Of a stretch of 64,000 nucleotides of DNA, positions 44,193 to 54,151 are shown in pieces. The translations under genes were made by a program, and so were the position numbers. The number at the start of each line of letters is the position of its first letter. The stretch's first letter is position 1. Below the pieces are notes generated by a model. The model saw only the letters and a list, made by a program, of their open reading frames with translations. It searched no databases and was not told where the DNA came from. Origin of the DNA: Niastella caeni (GTDB lineage Bacteria; Bacteroidota; Bacteroidia; Chitinophagales; Chitinophagaceae); NCBI RefSeq assembly GCF_004834005.1, contig NZ_STFF01000001.1:1797347-1861346 (forward strand), given 5' to 3'.

Positions 44193-45287
44193 ATGAAGTT
44201 CAGAAACTTTAAAATGGTCGGCTTTGTTATTTATGGCCGAGGCAGTTTTAACCAGCTCGATGAAATTTTAGCTCCACATAGAAAAGGCGAGGCGCCGATG
44301 ATCTTTCTCGTAGATCATTTTTTTGAAAACGGCGCCGCTACCGGCGACGGAAAGCCGCTCATTAATCGCATTCCCCTGCGTGGCAAAGACAAAGTGATCT
44401 TCGCCGATGTTACTTACGAACCAAAAACCACCCAGGTAGATAAACTGGCAAAACAATTGAAAGACGAGTTTGGCACAGTGAGCGGCATCATTGGCATTGG
44501 CGGCGGTTCTACCATCGACCTGGCCAAAGCAGTTTCCCTGATGATGACCAACCCCGGTTCTTCAGCCGATTACCAGGGCTGGGATCTTGTTAAATTACCT
44601 GGCGTATATAAAGTAGGTATTCCTACATTGAGCGGAACCGGCGCCGAAGTTTCCCGTACAACCGTGTTGACGGGTCCAACCCGTAAACTGGGTATGAACT
44701 CTGACTTCACGCCATTTGACCAGATCGTACTGGACCCCGAATTAACAGCCAATGCACCTGCCAACCAGCGTTTTTATACCGGTATGGATTGCTATATACA
44801 TTGTATTGAAAGTTTGGAAGGAACTTACCTCAACGAGTTCAGTAAATCGTATGGCGAAAAAGCGCTCGAGTTATGCCGGGAGGTTTTCGTAAACAAAAAA
44901 CAATGGGATGCCGAATGCGATGATAAACTGATGATGGCTTCTTATGCCGGCGGTATGAGCATTGCCTACTCACAGGTAGGCGTGGCCCATGCGGTGAGCT
45001 ATGGGTTAAGTTATTTGCTGGGAACCAAACATGGCATTGGCAATTGCATTGTGATGAATCACCTGGAACCCTACTACCCTGCAGGCGTAGCAGAATTCAA
45101 AAAAATGGTAGAACAAAATAACATCGATATTCCCGTAGGCATTTGTAAAGGATTGACCGATGAACAGTTCGATACCATGATCAATGTTTCCCTGGGCATG
45201 AAACCCCTGTGGGAAAATGCGCTGGGAAAAGACTGGGAAAAAATCATGACGCGCGAAAAGCTGCGGGCGCTGTATGAGAAACTGTAA
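44193..45287 (+). CDS. kdnB: Iron-containing alcohol dehydrogenase, KdnB-like (Kdo 8-oxidase)
   Basis: A 364-residue type III (iron) alcohol dehydrogenase. The NAD-binding loop is IIGIGGGSTIDLAKAVS (about 93-109), and metal ligands are expected in FYTGMDCYIHCIES and GVAHAVSYGL with the later His in GTKHGIGN. The opening MKFRNFKMVGFVIYGRGSFN and the PTLSGTGAEVSRTTVLTGPT stretch fit the KdnB branch, which oxidises C8 of Kdo before transamination by KdnA to give 8-amino-Kdo. No KdnA is in the window. kdsB at 37.5 kb supports envelope Kdo chemistry. The branch assignment is from memory of motif style. Confidence 0.78.
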   Translation: MKFRNFKMVGFVIYGRGSFNQLDEILAPHRKGEAPMIFLVDHFFENGAATGDGKPLINRIPLRGKDKVIFADVTYEPKTTQVDKLAKQLKDEFGTVSGIIGIGGGSTIDLAKAVSLMMTNPGSSADYQGWDLVKLPGVYKVGIPTLSGTGAEVSRTTVLTGPTRKLGMNSDFTPFDQIVLDPELTANAPANQRFYTGMDCYIHCIESLEGTYLNEFSKSYGEKALELCREVFVNKKQWDAECDDKLMMASYAGGMSIAYSQVGVAHAVSYGLSYLLGTKHGIGNCIVMNHLEPYYPAGVAEFKKMVEQNNIDIPVGICKGLTDEQFDTMINVSLGMKPLWENALGKDWEKIMTREKLRALYEKL

Positions 45288-45322
45288 TTAATAATAATAT
45301 AATTATAACGAAATGATATACG

Positions 45323-45354
45323 AAAACGGAGTTGCAATTTGCAGCTCCGTTTTT
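45323..45354 (+). terminator. Terminator of the KdnB-like gene
   Basis: A 14-bp stem (45323-45336 with 45340-45353, one wobble pair) and a T-rich tail, 35 bases after the stop. Confidence 0.8.
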
Positions 45355-45481
45355 GTTTAACTGAGGCGGCACATTTAATGGGCAACGAGTAATGAGAAAT
45401 GTCTGCTCATCGGTAGCATGCGTTTAGCCTTGTGCGTTTAGCATTAAGCCTTTTTCCGTAAATTCACTTAAACCTATTTGT

Positions 45482-46048
45482 ATGAAAAAAATCATGTTGG
45501 GGCTTTGCCTGCTTGCAGCCCTTTCTTCCAATGCACAGGAAAAATATACGCCCGTAATTAAACAAGGCTCAAAATTGCATTATTCGGCAGCCCTGCACGG
45601 TCAAAGCTTCCCCTGTACTTTTTCTCTTGATTCGGTATCTGTTAACTACGTTAAAGTAGGTTGGCTTGTTGAAGGATTTGGCAGCGGTACCTGGGTTATG
45701 AAAACTAAATCATTGGAAAGTGGTTCCCGGGGTTATTGGGGCCAGCCTACGCCAGGCACGCAGGAAGACATGGCCGACGACCAAACCGTTATCCTGTTTT
45801 CGAAGGCCCAATGGGACATGTTGCAGAAAGACAAAAAATTGAATTTCGATCAGCAAACCTTTACCGTAAAATCGCCGTCTGAGCAACAACAATTAAAATT
45901 ATCGGGCAAGCCGGTTGATGTTTTTCTGCTTGAAAACCCAAATGGTTCTACCCGCATCTGGTTGCTCAACAATGCAGCCTTCCCGGTATTGTTAAAAATT
46001 GAAGGCAATACCCTGGGCGCCGATCTCACTATCAATTCTGTAGAATAG
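45482..46048 (+). CDS. Uncharacterised exported protein
   Basis: A 188-residue protein with a signal peptide (KKIMLGLCLLAALSSNA, cleavage before QEKYTP). The mature part is beta-rich (KLHYSAALHGQSFPCTFSLD, YVKVGWLVEGFGSG) and looks like a periplasmic lipocalin- or sandwich-like domain. I recognise no family. It has upstream and downstream gaps and probably its own promoter. Confidence 0.65.
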   Translation: MKKIMLGLCLLAALSSNAQEKYTPVIKQGSKLHYSAALHGQSFPCTFSLDSVSVNYVKVGWLVEGFGSGTWVMKTKSLESGSRGYWGQPTPGTQEDMADDQTVILFSKAQWDMLQKDKKLNFDQQTFTVKSPSEQQQLKLSGKPVDVFLLENPNGSTRIWLLNNAAFPVLLKIEGNTLGADLTINSVE

Positions 46049-46093
46049 GTATTATAATTGCAAGTTAAACAACTGAAAAATGTATTTTCTTCC

Positions 46094-46145
46094 CCTCCGC
46101 GGGTGGGGAGCTTGTCCCGACTTGTTGGGAGACCAGGGGGGGTGG
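46094..46145. repeat. Degenerate C-run/G-run element
   Basis: CCCCTCC and CCAGGGGGG flank GTGGGGAGCTTGTCCCGAC and TTGTTGGGAGA. Its style resembles the C-run hairpin at 35766-35790 and the block at 51780-51850 (ACCCCTCCACCCAGGGG, CTTGCCCCAATAAGTTGGG). It lies in the apparent upstream extension of the corA frame, which argues against starting corA earlier. Confidence 0.45.
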
Positions 46146-46181
46146 CCGCATTTTTTCAGTTTTTTTAGTCATTTTTGTTAT

Positions 46182-47279
46182 ATGAGTCCTCAGAAATACC
46201 TGCGTTATTTAATGTTGCCATCATTGTTCGGTACCGACCGGACCAAAGAAATTTTGCAGGTAAATCCAACCGTTCTTCCGCAACGCGAAGAAGCCAAAGA
46301 AGTAAAGATCTCTGTGCATGAATACAATGCAACCTCTTTTCAGGAATATGGGGTTGAAAGCGTTTCGGAATGCCTGCATTGTAAAGAAAACGAGTATATC
46401 AGTTGGATAAATATCGATGGCCTGCGCAAAAATGACGTAGAAACCATCTGTAATTATTATGGCATTCACCCCCTCATTATTGAAGACATACTCAGCATTA
46501 ACCAACGTCCCAAAATGGATGAGGTAGAAGGGGTTTTATTTTGCCTGCTGAATATGTTATACTTCAATGAACAGAAAAAATCGGTAGAAACAGAGCAGAT
46601 CAGTATAGTGCTGGGACCGAATTTTGTGCTTTCTTTCCAGGAAGATGCGCACCGGGATGTTTTTAATCCTATCAGAACGCGGTTGAAGATCAACAATGCC
46701 AAGATCAGGCAACGAAATGCCGATTACCTGTGTTATTCGCTGCTTGATATGATCGTGGATAATTATTTTATCGTCATGGAAAAAGTGAGTGAGCAAATTG
46801 AAGTGGTGGAGGAAGAAGTGATCCGTAACGCCAATACCCGTTCATTGGCCAAGATCAATCAACTGCGTAAAGAACTGATCGTATTAAAAAGGAATTTCGC
46901 GCCCGTGCGCGATCTGCTGAGCGGCATCATTCGCAGCGAAAGTGAATTACTCGAAGACCGGACTACCAAATATTATAAAGACGTATACGATCACATTGTA
47001 CAGGCCTATGATCTGAGCGAAAACTACCGCGATATTATAATGAGTATGCAGGACCTGTATATAAACAATGTGAACCTGAAGATGAATGAGGTAATGAAGG
47101 TAATGGCCATTGTAACCTGCTTAATGGCCCCCGCAACCGTTATCGGCGGCATATTCGGCATGAACTTCGACCAGATCCCCACCATCCATAACCGTTGGGG
47201 ATTTTTTATTGCCGTAGGGTTAATGCTGATCGTTCCGCTATGGATGCTGAACCTTTTCAGAAAAAGAGGTTGGTTTTGA
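46182..47279 (+). CDS. corA: CorA-type magnesium/cobalt transporter
   Basis: A 365-residue channel protein. I start at ATG 46182 (MSPQKYLRYLMLPSLFG); the open frame to 46080 crosses a repeat element. A large N-terminal cytoplasmic domain (about 1-300) is followed by two C-terminal helices (about 303-325 and 336-355) with the signature GMNF in GGIFGMNFDQIP. The family forms pentamers and imports Mg2+ (also Co2+, Ni2+). The tail ends FRKRGWF. Confidence 0.95.
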   Translation: MSPQKYLRYLMLPSLFGTDRTKEILQVNPTVLPQREEAKEVKISVHEYNATSFQEYGVESVSECLHCKENEYISWINIDGLRKNDVETICNYYGIHPLIIEDILSINQRPKMDEVEGVLFCLLNMLYFNEQKKSVETEQISIVLGPNFVLSFQEDAHRDVFNPIRTRLKINNAKIRQRNADYLCYSLLDMIVDNYFIVMEKVSEQIEVVEEEVIRNANTRSLAKINQLRKELIVLKRNFAPVRDLLSGIIRSESELLEDRTTKYYKDVYDHIVQAYDLSENYRDIIMSMQDLYINNVNLKMNEVMKVMAIVTCLMAPATVIGGIFGMNFDQIPTIHNRWGFFIAVGLMLIVPLWMLNLFRKRGWF

Positions 47280-47304
47280 TAATTTATGGTTCGATGGCCT
47301 GATG

Positions 47305-47404
47305 GTTTGATGGTTGTAATTCCCGAACTTTATAAAAACCGATCTATGGTAAGCTGCTAAAAATTTTCAGCAGCTACAGCCATCTAACAATTCAACCATC
47401 AAAC
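47305..47404. repeat. Intergenic inverted repeat built from a GTTTGATGGTTG word
   Basis: GTTTGATGGTTG (47305-47316) is exactly complementary to 47393-47404. Inside lies a second perfect hairpin AGCTGCT/AGCAGCT (47352-47358 with 47369-47375). It fills the gap between corA and the next gene, ending 10 bases before its ATG. Confidence 0.7.
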
Positions 47405-47414
47405 AGTCTAAATA

Positions 47415-48410
47415 ATGCCCTCTAATCGCCGACATTTTTTAAAACAACTGGGTGGCCTGGCTGCCGGCTTTGGCGCCGCTTCCACCGGATTATCATTTAT
47501 TAATCCTTTACCGGCCGATATTCAAACAAACACCCATACGTCTGACACAGATTCGTCAGCAGCTCCTTTGTTTTTTACCATTTCACTGGCCCAATGGTCC
47601 CTGCATAAAAAGTTGTGGGCAAAAGAAATGGACAACCTCGATTTTCCCGCAGTAGCAAAAAATACCTACGGCATCAGTGTAGTGGAATACGTGAACCAGT
47701 TTTTTAAAGACAAAGCAAAAGATGAAAAATACCTGGCTGAGTTGTTGAAACGATGCAATGATAATGGCGTTAAAAATCATCTGATCATGTGCGATGGAGA
47801 AGGTGACCTGGGCGATGTGGATGCCAAAAAAAGAATGCAGGCTGTAGAAAACCATTATAAATGGGTGGATGCCGCCAAATACCTGGGCTGCGCTACTATT
47901 CGCGTGAATGCATTCGGCGCAGGCAGCTATGAAGAAGTACAAAAAGCGGCCATCGAAGGCCTTGCTAAACTTGGTGAATATGCCGCCAAAACCGGTATTA
48001 ATGTAATTGTAGAGAACCATGGCAGCTATACTTCCAATGGTCAATGGCTGGCTGGTGTAATGAAGGGTGTAAAAAGAAAAAACGTAGGCACCCTACCCGA
48101 TTTCGGCAACTTCTGCATTAAGCGCGAAGGCGGTCAAATGTGGGGTACGCCATGTATAGAAGAATATGATCGCTATAAAGGGGTTGCTGAAATGATGCCC
48201 TTTGCCAAAGGAGTAAGCGCCAAAGCCCACGACTTCGACGAACAGGGTAATTGCATTGAAACCGATTATGTAAAAATGCTCAAGATATGTAAGGATGCAG
48301 GTTTCAAGGGTTATATGGGCATTGAATACGAAGGCGATAAATTAAGTGAAGAAGAAGGCATCAGGAAGACAAAAGCGTTGCTCGAACGAGTTGGCGCCAG
48401 CATTAAATAA
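47415..48410 (+). CDS. Tat-exported sugar phosphate isomerase/epimerase-like protein
   Basis: A 331-residue protein. The start [20 protein letters not shown] is a twin-arginine signal (RRxFLK). The mature part is a xylose-isomerase-like TIM barrel with metal-site residues expected in [38 protein letters not shown] and MGIEYEGD. Such exported barrels are common in Bacteroidota and act on sugars or inositols in the periplasm; the substrate is unknown. The ATG follows closely after an inverted repeat. Confidence 0.9.
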   Translation: MPSNRRHFLKQLGGLAAGFGAASTGLSFINPLPADIQTNTHTSDTDSSAAPLFFTISLAQWSLHKKLWAKEMDNLDFPAVAKNTYGISVVEYVNQFFKDKAKDEKYLAELLKRCNDNGVKNHLIMCDGEGDLGDVDAKKRMQAVENHYKWVDAAKYLGCATIRVNAFGAGSYEEVQKAAIEGLAKLGEYAAKTGINVIVENHGSYTSNGQWLAGVMKGVKRKNVGTLPDFGNFCIKREGGQMWGTPCIEEYDRYKGVAEMMPFAKGVSAKAHDFDEQGNCIETDYVKMLKICKDAGFKGYMGIEYEGDKLSEEEGIRKTKALLERVGASIK

Positions 48411-48536
48411 AGAACCTAATAAAATACAAATCAAAATTTTAAAGACCCCAGGAAGCCTGGTGTTTGTTGGATCTTGTAATTTAAGTTTTGAGATTTCTTT
48501 CTTTGGTTCTTGTTATTTGCTTTTTGGAATTTTTTC

Positions 48537-49571
48537 TTAATAACTTGTTTCGTCGAGTTTTACTTTTCCTTTGAACGTCCAGAATACAAATGATGTGTAT
48601 GTTGCCACCAGCGGCGTACCAATCAGAGCAATGATCAATAAGATCTTCATGGTCTTTGCCGATGCAGCCGCATTGTGCACGGTTATACTATTTGCCGGGT
48701 TATCTTTCGAATACAATAAATAAGGAAACACTTCCAGCGCCACCATCGCCAGTAACAAAGCAATTGTAACCGATGAACTGATAAACGCATACCGGTATTT
48801 ACCAATTTTCAATTGCCGCGGTATATTGGCAATGGCCAATACCATTAGTACCGGAATAATAAATGAAGAAGGATGCAATCTGAAAAAGTCGCTGAGGTGC
48901 GGTACATACAATAATGTATACAACGTAGTGATCACAAAACTCAGCACAAAAAATATAATGAACTGCCGGGCCAGCATGTACAATTTGGTGTACAACCGGT
49001 TCTCTGTTTTCATGGTTAGGTAAATAGCACCGTGCATCATAAACAACGCAAGCGTTGTAATGGCCACCATGATAGAAAAGAAATTAAAGAACGACAACCA
49101 GTCGCCATTAAACTCTTTCTGTTCATTCAATGAAATACCTAATGCCACATTGCCCAACATTAAACCCAGCGATAACGAAATTATTATCGAGGCTACACAG
49201 TATACCACATCCCAGGTCTTGCGCCATAATAACCCCGGTTCTTTACTTCGAAATTCTATGGCCACGCCTCTAAAGATCAATCCCACCAGGAAGATCATAA
49301 ACGGTACATAGAACGCAGAAAATATGGCCGCATACGCTACCGGGAAACCGGCAAACAACGCACCGCCGCCAATAACCAGCCATACTTCATTACCATCCCA
49401 AACCGGACCGATAGCATTCAATGCAATACGCCGGCTTAGTTCTTTATTTAAGAAAAGGTGCAATGCCCCGGCGCCCAAATCAAATCCATCGAGAATAGCA
49501 TAACCACTAATAACAGCGCCGAAAACCAAATACCACCAAACGTTGTAGTCGAGACCTAAAAATGTTTCCAT
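48537..49571 (-). CDS. cydB: Cytochrome bd ubiquinol oxidase subunit II
   Basis: A 344-residue membrane protein with about nine helices. It opens LDYNVWWYLVFGAVISGYAI then LDGFDLGAGALHL, the family hallmark, and GPVWDGNEVWLVIGGGALFA follows. It pairs with CydA to reduce O2 to water using quinol, supporting growth at low oxygen and resistance to nitric oxide or sulfide. It lies downstream of cydA on the same strand with a 112-base gap that holds an inverted repeat, so its expression may be uncoupled. No CydX-like small subunit was seen in the gap. Confidence 0.96.
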   Translation of the reverse strand: METFLGLDYNVWWYLVFGAVISGYAILDGFDLGAGALHLFLNKELSRRIALNAIGPVWDGNEVWLVIGGGALFAGFPVAYAAIFSAFYVPFMIFLVGLIFRGVAIEFRSKEPGLLWRKTWDVVYCVASIIISLSLGLMLGNVALGISLNEQKEFNGDWLSFFNFFSIMVAITTLALFMMHGAIYLTMKTENRLYTKLYMLARQFIIFFVLSFVITTLYTLLYVPHLSDFFRLHPSSFIIPVLMVLAIANIPRQLKIGKYRYAFISSSVTIALLLAMVALEVFPYLLYSKDNPANSITVHNAAASAKTMKILLIIALIGTPLVATYTSFVFWTFKGKVKLDETSY

Positions 49572-49615
49572 TGTTATAATTTGAGCAATAATTACAATAG
49601 ATATTTTTATTTAGA

Positions 49616-49685
49616 GATTTAGAAATTGCGGGATTTCGAGATTTAAATACGGCCGAAGCAGAAGAAATCTCAAAATCACTAAATC
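49616..49685. repeat. Inverted repeat built from GATTTAG/GAGATTT words in the cydA-cydB gap
   Basis: GATTTCGAGATTT (49632-49644) matches the complement of 49664-49676 at 12 of 13 positions, and GATTTAG (49616-49622) matches the complement of 49679-49685. The right arm overlaps the last codons of cydA by two bases. Confidence 0.6.
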
Positions 49686-51075
49686 AGAAATTACCAGTGT
49701 GGTCTAATATGGGGTTATCCCGCTTGCTTCCCTCATCAATATCTTCTTTTGTTCCATGATCAACCGGCCCATGTTGAATTTTCTTATTCAGCAAATAAAG
49801 GAACAAAACAAGTAACAACGTATACACTACTGTAAACAGCACCAATGAGAATATCACCTGGTTGGCCGTTACTGTTTTCGACAATGCATCGGAGGTTCTA
49901 AGTAAACCATACACCACCCAAGGCTGACGGCCCATTTCGGCGGCAAACCATCCGGTTTGGTTCGCGATCTGCGGAGCTAACACTGCCCATACAAAAACCC
50001 ACATCAACCATCGCTTTTCAAAGAGTTTATTTCTAAAACTCAACCACGAAGCATACACCGTTAAGCCTATCATAAACATACCTATGGCTACCATAATGTG
50101 ATAGAACTGGAATATGGTATTAACCTGGGTTGGCCTTTCTTCCGGTTTAAACGTATTCAATCCTTTCACCGGTTTTTTAAAATCGCCCTGCGTTAAAAAC
50201 GATAACCCGCCGGGAATTTTTATGCCGGTCACTTTTTGTTTTTTATTATCAACATACCCCAGTAAAAACATATCGGCCACGGCCATGGAATCATAATGTC
50301 CTTCGAGCGCGGCCAATTTAGCCGGCTGATGTTTATATACTACATCAGCGCTTCGATGACCGGCGAACAGTTGCAACAAAGAAAAAATGGTCCCGGCTAC
50401 CAATGCAATTTTAAAAGAAGGCTTTGCAATGTCGAGGTGTTTGTTTTTTAAAATATACCAGGCATTTACACTCAGTACTAAAAATATCCCGGCGAGAAAA
50501 GCGGCGATCCACACATGAATCAATCGGTCAACACTGGAAGGATTAAATACCATGGCCCAGAAGTCGGTGATCTCGGCACGGGCTTCCATCCCATTACCTA
50601 CAATGTGATAACCGGCCGGTGTCTGCTGCCAGGAGTTAGCCACTACGATCCAGATGGCAGAGAACATCGAACCGAGGAATACCATAATGGTAGAAAAGAA
50701 ATGCACGCGCGAGCTCACCCGGTTCCAGCCAAAAAGCAGTATTCCCAAAAAGCCCGATTCAAGCGCAAATGCAAAAATACCTTCCGCTGCCAGGGCGCTG
50801 CCGAAAATGTCGCCTACATATTTTGAGTACGTTGCCCAGTTGGTGCCAAACTCAAACTCCATGATAATACCGGTGGCTACGCCAATACCAAAGATCAGGG
50901 CAAAGATCTTGATCCAGAAACGGGTGATCTGTTCATATATCTTCTTCCCTGTTTTCAGGTACAACCCTTCAAATACCACCAACAACAATCCGAGTCCGAT
51001 ACTTAATGGCGGATAGATGTAATGAAAGGCAATGGTAAAGGCGAATTGAATACGTGCTAATATTTCTACGTCCAT
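49684..51075 (-). CDS. cydA: Cytochrome bd ubiquinol oxidase subunit I
   Basis: A 463-residue heme-bearing subunit. I start at the ATG ending at 51075 ([20 protein letters not shown]); the 14-codon extension upstream is not conserved in style. H18 in FHYIYPPLS is the heme ligand of the family, with [16 protein letters not shown] (about 374-389) as the strongest signature. The Q-loop region is short to medium in length. About nine helices. The upstream neighbour DUF2480 is separated by a terminator, so cydA starts its own unit. Confidence 0.96.
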   Translation of the reverse strand: MDVEILARIQFAFTIAFHYIYPPLSIGLGLLLVVFEGLYLKTGKKIYEQITRFWIKIFALIFGIGVATGIIMEFEFGTNWATYSKYVGDIFGSALAAEGIFAFALESGFLGILLFGWNRVSSRVHFFSTIMVFLGSMFSAIWIVVANSWQQTPAGYHIVGNGMEARAEITDFWAMVFNPSSVDRLIHVWIAAFLAGIFLVLSVNAWYILKNKHLDIAKPSFKIALVAGTIFSLLQLFAGHRSADVVYKHQPAKLAALEGHYDSMAVADMFLLGYVDNKKQKVTGIKIPGGLSFLTQGDFKKPVKGLNTFKPEERPTQVNTIFQFYHIMVAIGMFMIGLTVYASWLSFRNKLFEKRWLMWVFVWAVLAPQIANQTGWFAAEMGRQPWVVYGLLRTSDALSKTVTANQVIFSLVLFTVVYTLLLVLFLYLLNKKIQHGPVDHGTKEDIDEGSKRDNPILDHTGNF

Positions 51076-51161
51076 GGTGAACGGTTTTAAATTCTTAAGT
51101 ATTAACTGGCGTGCCACGGTTCGTTTTTCGTTGCGAGCATAACCGTGTCACGCTATATTCC

Positions 51162-51190
51162 AAAAAAAAAGCCGATGCGGCGGCATCGGC
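51162..51190 (-). terminator. Terminator of the DUF2480 gene
   Basis: GCCGATGC pairs with GCATCGGC (51171-51178 with 51183-51190) around a 4-base loop. On the minus strand nine T follow. It lies 9 bases after the stop. Confidence 0.85.
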
Positions 51191-51199
51191 TATCGTTAG

Positions 51200-51706
51200 T
51201 TATTTTTTCTTAAAGATCGGAACAGTGCTGCAAGGTTCGCCATACATAATGCTCTTGGTCACCGGCATTAATTTTTTTGTGATGGCCAGGTAGGCAAATT
51301 CTCCAATGGGGATATCGCCGCACCCTTTTACAACAACTCTTTTATCAATGAAAGGCTCAGGATCTATTGCCTCGATCCGCTGCACAAAAAGTTGTTGCCT
51401 TGCCGTTTGTTCATTGCCAAAGATGATATCTTTTGCAACCGGTTGCAGGTAAGAACCTACCAGCATATATGCCCACATGGGAATAATGGCATCTGCTGTA
51501 CAGGTAACTGCTACTACCTTATTTTGATAAACAGACCAATCGTTATTTTGGAGCGCTGCCCTGAATTCTTTCTCTTTCAGGATGAGTTCCATGAATAAAT
51601 GCGGTTTCAGATCAAAGACCGCAATTTCTTCCGCAGGATAATAGGTCTCCAGGTCAAGCGTGACCAGTTGACTTTGCGCAACCTTATTTACAATTTCTTC
51701 ACTCAT
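51200..51706 (-). CDS. DUF2480 family protein
   Basis: A 168-residue protein of DUF2480, known only from Bacteroidota. I start at MSEEIVNKVAQSQLVTLDLE (ATG ending at 51706), as family members begin in this way. Conserved stretches are VVAVTCTADAIIPMWAYMLV, VVVKGCGDIP and the end SIMYGEPCSTVPIFKKK. The conserved cysteines (Cys in VTCTAD, KGCGD, EPCST) may bind metal. No function is known. A good promoter precedes it. Confidence 0.93.
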   Translation of the reverse strand: MSEEIVNKVAQSQLVTLDLETYYPAEEIAVFDLKPHLFMELILKEKEFRAALQNNDWSVYQNKVVAVTCTADAIIPMWAYMLVGSYLQPVAKDIIFGNEQTARQQLFVQRIEAIDPEPFIDKRVVVKGCGDIPIGEFAYLAITKKLMPVTKSIMYGEPCSTVPIFKKK

Positions 51707-51732
51707 ATTAATCATTTTCACTTAAACAGGGA

Positions 51733-51764
51733 CAAAGTTAGTTGATATGTTGATATGTTGCCAA
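51733..51764 (-). promoter_or_regulatory. Promoter of the DUF2480 gene
   Basis: On the minus strand TTG (51762-51764), 21 bases, then TAACTTTG (51733-51740), an exact -7 element. The leader is about 20 bases. Confidence 0.6.
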
Positions 51765-51920
51765 TCATAAGGAAACAAACTACCCCTCCACCCAGGGGCT
51801 AATCAAGTTGACAGGTAACAAAGCTTGCCCCAATAAGTTGGGTTTACAAGTTAACGCCCTCATTTTGTGTTAAAAGAGAATGGTTGAAAAGTTAAAAAAC
51901 TCAGTAACCCAATGAATTAT

Positions 51921-51967
51921 AGAAAAAAGAAACGGGGTTGACCGGTTTAAACCCAGTCAACCCCGTT
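51921..51967 (-). terminator. Terminator of the PpiD-like gene
   Basis: A 12-bp perfect stem (AACGGGGTTGAC at 51931-51942 with 51956-51967) whose loop holds GGTTT/AAACC. On the minus strand TTTCTTTTTTCT follows. It lies 19 bases after the stop. Confidence 0.8.
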
Positions 51968-51985
51968 AAATTATTAGCTTATTAA

Positions 51986-54118
51986 CTAAAAGAATTTGAT
52001 CCTGTTATCTTTAATATTAGCAGACTTCTTCATGATCTCGAGGGTTCTGTACCCGAACATTGCTCCCATTTGTTGTGACATGGCAGCCTGTTGTTGTTTC
52101 ACATCGAAATTAGGATTGGGCACTGCTGAAATGTTATCAACTTTGATCACAAACACCCCAATTTCTCCTTTAATAGGACCTGAAATTTTTGCCTGGTAAT
52201 CTTTATTGAAAGCAGCCCCCAGTACTCTCATTTCATTACCAACATTAGGAATGAAGGTGCTGCTGAACGTAACACTATCAGCTCTTAATACCTGTTGGCC
52301 GGTAGCCTGTGCTACTGCTTCTAATGTAGCAGCAGTACCAATTTTCTTACTGATGGCCTCCGCCTTTTTAATGTTCCGCACTTTATACTCAACCAATGGA
52401 CGGGCTTTTTCAACCGGCATAGTTCCTTTTTCATAAACCTGGGCAACGGCAGGAACAACATATTTATCACCTACCAAATAGGCATGTTCAGCCACAGTTC
52501 CCTTTTTAGCATCTGTGAAAGCCCAACGAATAATTTCGCGTGCTTCACCTAAGCCCATGATCATGTAATCAGTTTCTTTTACATCGGCAGGGAATCTGCT
52601 CAGCTTTCTTTTTGTAATGTTATCATCAAACTCCTTCAGTGAACGGCTTTCTGAGGCAAACTGTTGAGCTATACCGCTGGCCCCATTTACAGTTTCATCA
52701 CTTGCCACAACCGGGCGAGACAGATACGCAATTTTATAGGCAGTCTCCATTTTCTTCTGGTTCAGCACTTCTATATAATGGTATCCGCTATAAGAAGCGT
52801 TTTCAACTTTCACTACTTTTTTATCACCGGAGTTGCCATAGAATATCACTTCAGCAAATTCTTTGCTCAGGTTAGAAAACTGCATAGAAGTAAATTCATA
52901 TTCACCTTTTTTATCTTTACTACCTGCGTCGTCGCTGAATTTCACCACCATGCTGTCGAAGCTGGCGCCACCTCTGATAGCATTTTCAATACTATCGATT
53001 AATTTCTTGGCAGCGCTGTCTGTTCTTGTCTGGCCTTGTTGGTCAGCCATTTTAACAAGGATGTGACGGCATTTCACGCTATCGGGCATTGTACGGCGAC
53101 CAACCATTTTAGCCAGGGTATAATTAGGACCATCCAGGTAAGGACCAATCACTTGACCATCGCTCAATTTGCGAAGGGTATCAGCATTGGTCATTTGCAT
53201 GTGGCTGCTTAATACATAACCATCGAAGTAGGGCGTTTCGCTCGAGTTGTTCGTGAGCACATTTTGAATTTCGGCAGTAGAGGCGGCTGCAGCCAAAGCG
53301 TCTCTTTGTTTAGCTACATTATTATATATAGCTTCACTATCGCTTTTGCTGGGCGCTGCATCAAAAGTTACATACACCAGGCTGCGCTCATTTTCCTGTT
53401 TGTACATTTCTTTATGTTTATCTACATATTGCTTCACATCTTCGTCAGTTACCTGCACAGTAGAATCAGGAATAGTAGAATAAGAAACATTCACATATGA
53501 AATGGCAGCACGCTGGCTGTTTTCAGCATTGCTCTTTTCAAGCAACCATTTTGGAACGTACATGCTTTTTCCCACCAATGCAGAAAATTTTTCGCGCTGA
53601 CGGGCTTTCATTAAAGAATATTGAAACTCCTGGAAACTTTCATATTGAGGGGTGCCCTTTTTCAATGACTTTATAGCCTGGTAAGCTGCATTTACATTAA
53701 ACTGACCAGTAGAATCAGTGAACTGCTGTCTCAACATTTGGGGCGGGTTAGCTCCATATAATATATCGCCTAATTCTTTCTCACCAACCTTGATACCTAA
53801 TTTTTCATACTCATCAACCATGATCGCATCTTCAACAAACTCGTTCCACAGACTTTCACGAATTTGATTACGCGTTTGGTCATTAATAGGATAATTCTGG
53901 GCACGGTAGTTTTCTTCGGCCATTTTGTACCGTTGCTCAAAATCGCGGGCATCAATACTGTTGCCATTCACTTTGCCAAGTGTTGTGGAACTACCACTGA
54001 ACATACCACGGCCTCCTCCCTGAAGAGCATCCTGTACAATAAAGGCGATAAGGGCTAATGCAATCGCTCCAATGATGATCCACGCTGCTTTGTCGCGGAT
54101 GGTTTGAATAACTGACAT
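51986..54118 (-). CDS. PpiD/SurA-like membrane-anchored peptidylprolyl isomerase
   Basis: A 710-residue periplasmic folding factor. One N-terminal helix (about 11-29, AAWIIIGAIALALIAFIVQD) anchors it; a SurA_N-like chaperone region (about 45-220) follows with VNGNSIDARDFEQRYK. A parvulin-type rotamase domain (about 345-460) contains CRHILVKMAD, GASFDSMVVKFSDD and GYHYIEVLNQ. A C-terminal helical region completes the PpiD layout. It should assist folding of exported and outer-membrane proteins. Its strong promoter lies at the edge of the putative oriC. Confidence 0.93.
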   Translation of the reverse strand: MSVIQTIRDKAAWIIIGAIALALIAFIVQDALQGGGRGMFSGSSTTLGKVNGNSIDARDFEQRYKMAEENYRAQNYPINDQTRNQIRESLWNEFVEDAIMVDEYEKLGIKVGEKELGDILYGANPPQMLRQQFTDSTGQFNVNAAYQAIKSLKKGTPQYESFQEFQYSLMKARQREKFSALVGKSMYVPKWLLEKSNAENSQRAAISYVNVSYSTIPDSTVQVTDEDVKQYVDKHKEMYKQENERSLVYVTFDAAPSKSDSEAIYNNVAKQRDALAAAASTAEIQNVLTNNSSETPYFDGYVLSSHMQMTNADTLRKLSDGQVIGPYLDGPNYTLAKMVGRRTMPDSVKCRHILVKMADQQGQTRTDSAAKKLIDSIENAIRGGASFDSMVVKFSDDAGSKDKKGEYEFTSMQFSNLSKEFAEVIFYGNSGDKKVVKVENASYSGYHYIEVLNQKKMETAYKIAYLSRPVVASDETVNGASGIAQQFASESRSLKEFDDNITKRKLSRFPADVKETDYMIMGLGEAREIIRWAFTDAKKGTVAEHAYLVGDKYVVPAVAQVYEKGTMPVEKARPLVEYKVRNIKKAEAISKKIGTAATLEAVAQATGQQVLRADSVTFSSTFIPNVGNEMRVLGAAFNKDYQAKISGPIKGEIGVFVIKVDNISAVPNPNFDVKQQQAAMSQQMGAMFGYRTLEIMKKSANIKDNRIKFF

Positions 54119-54151
54119 ATTATATGTGTATACCTCTTTTTATAAGGATGG

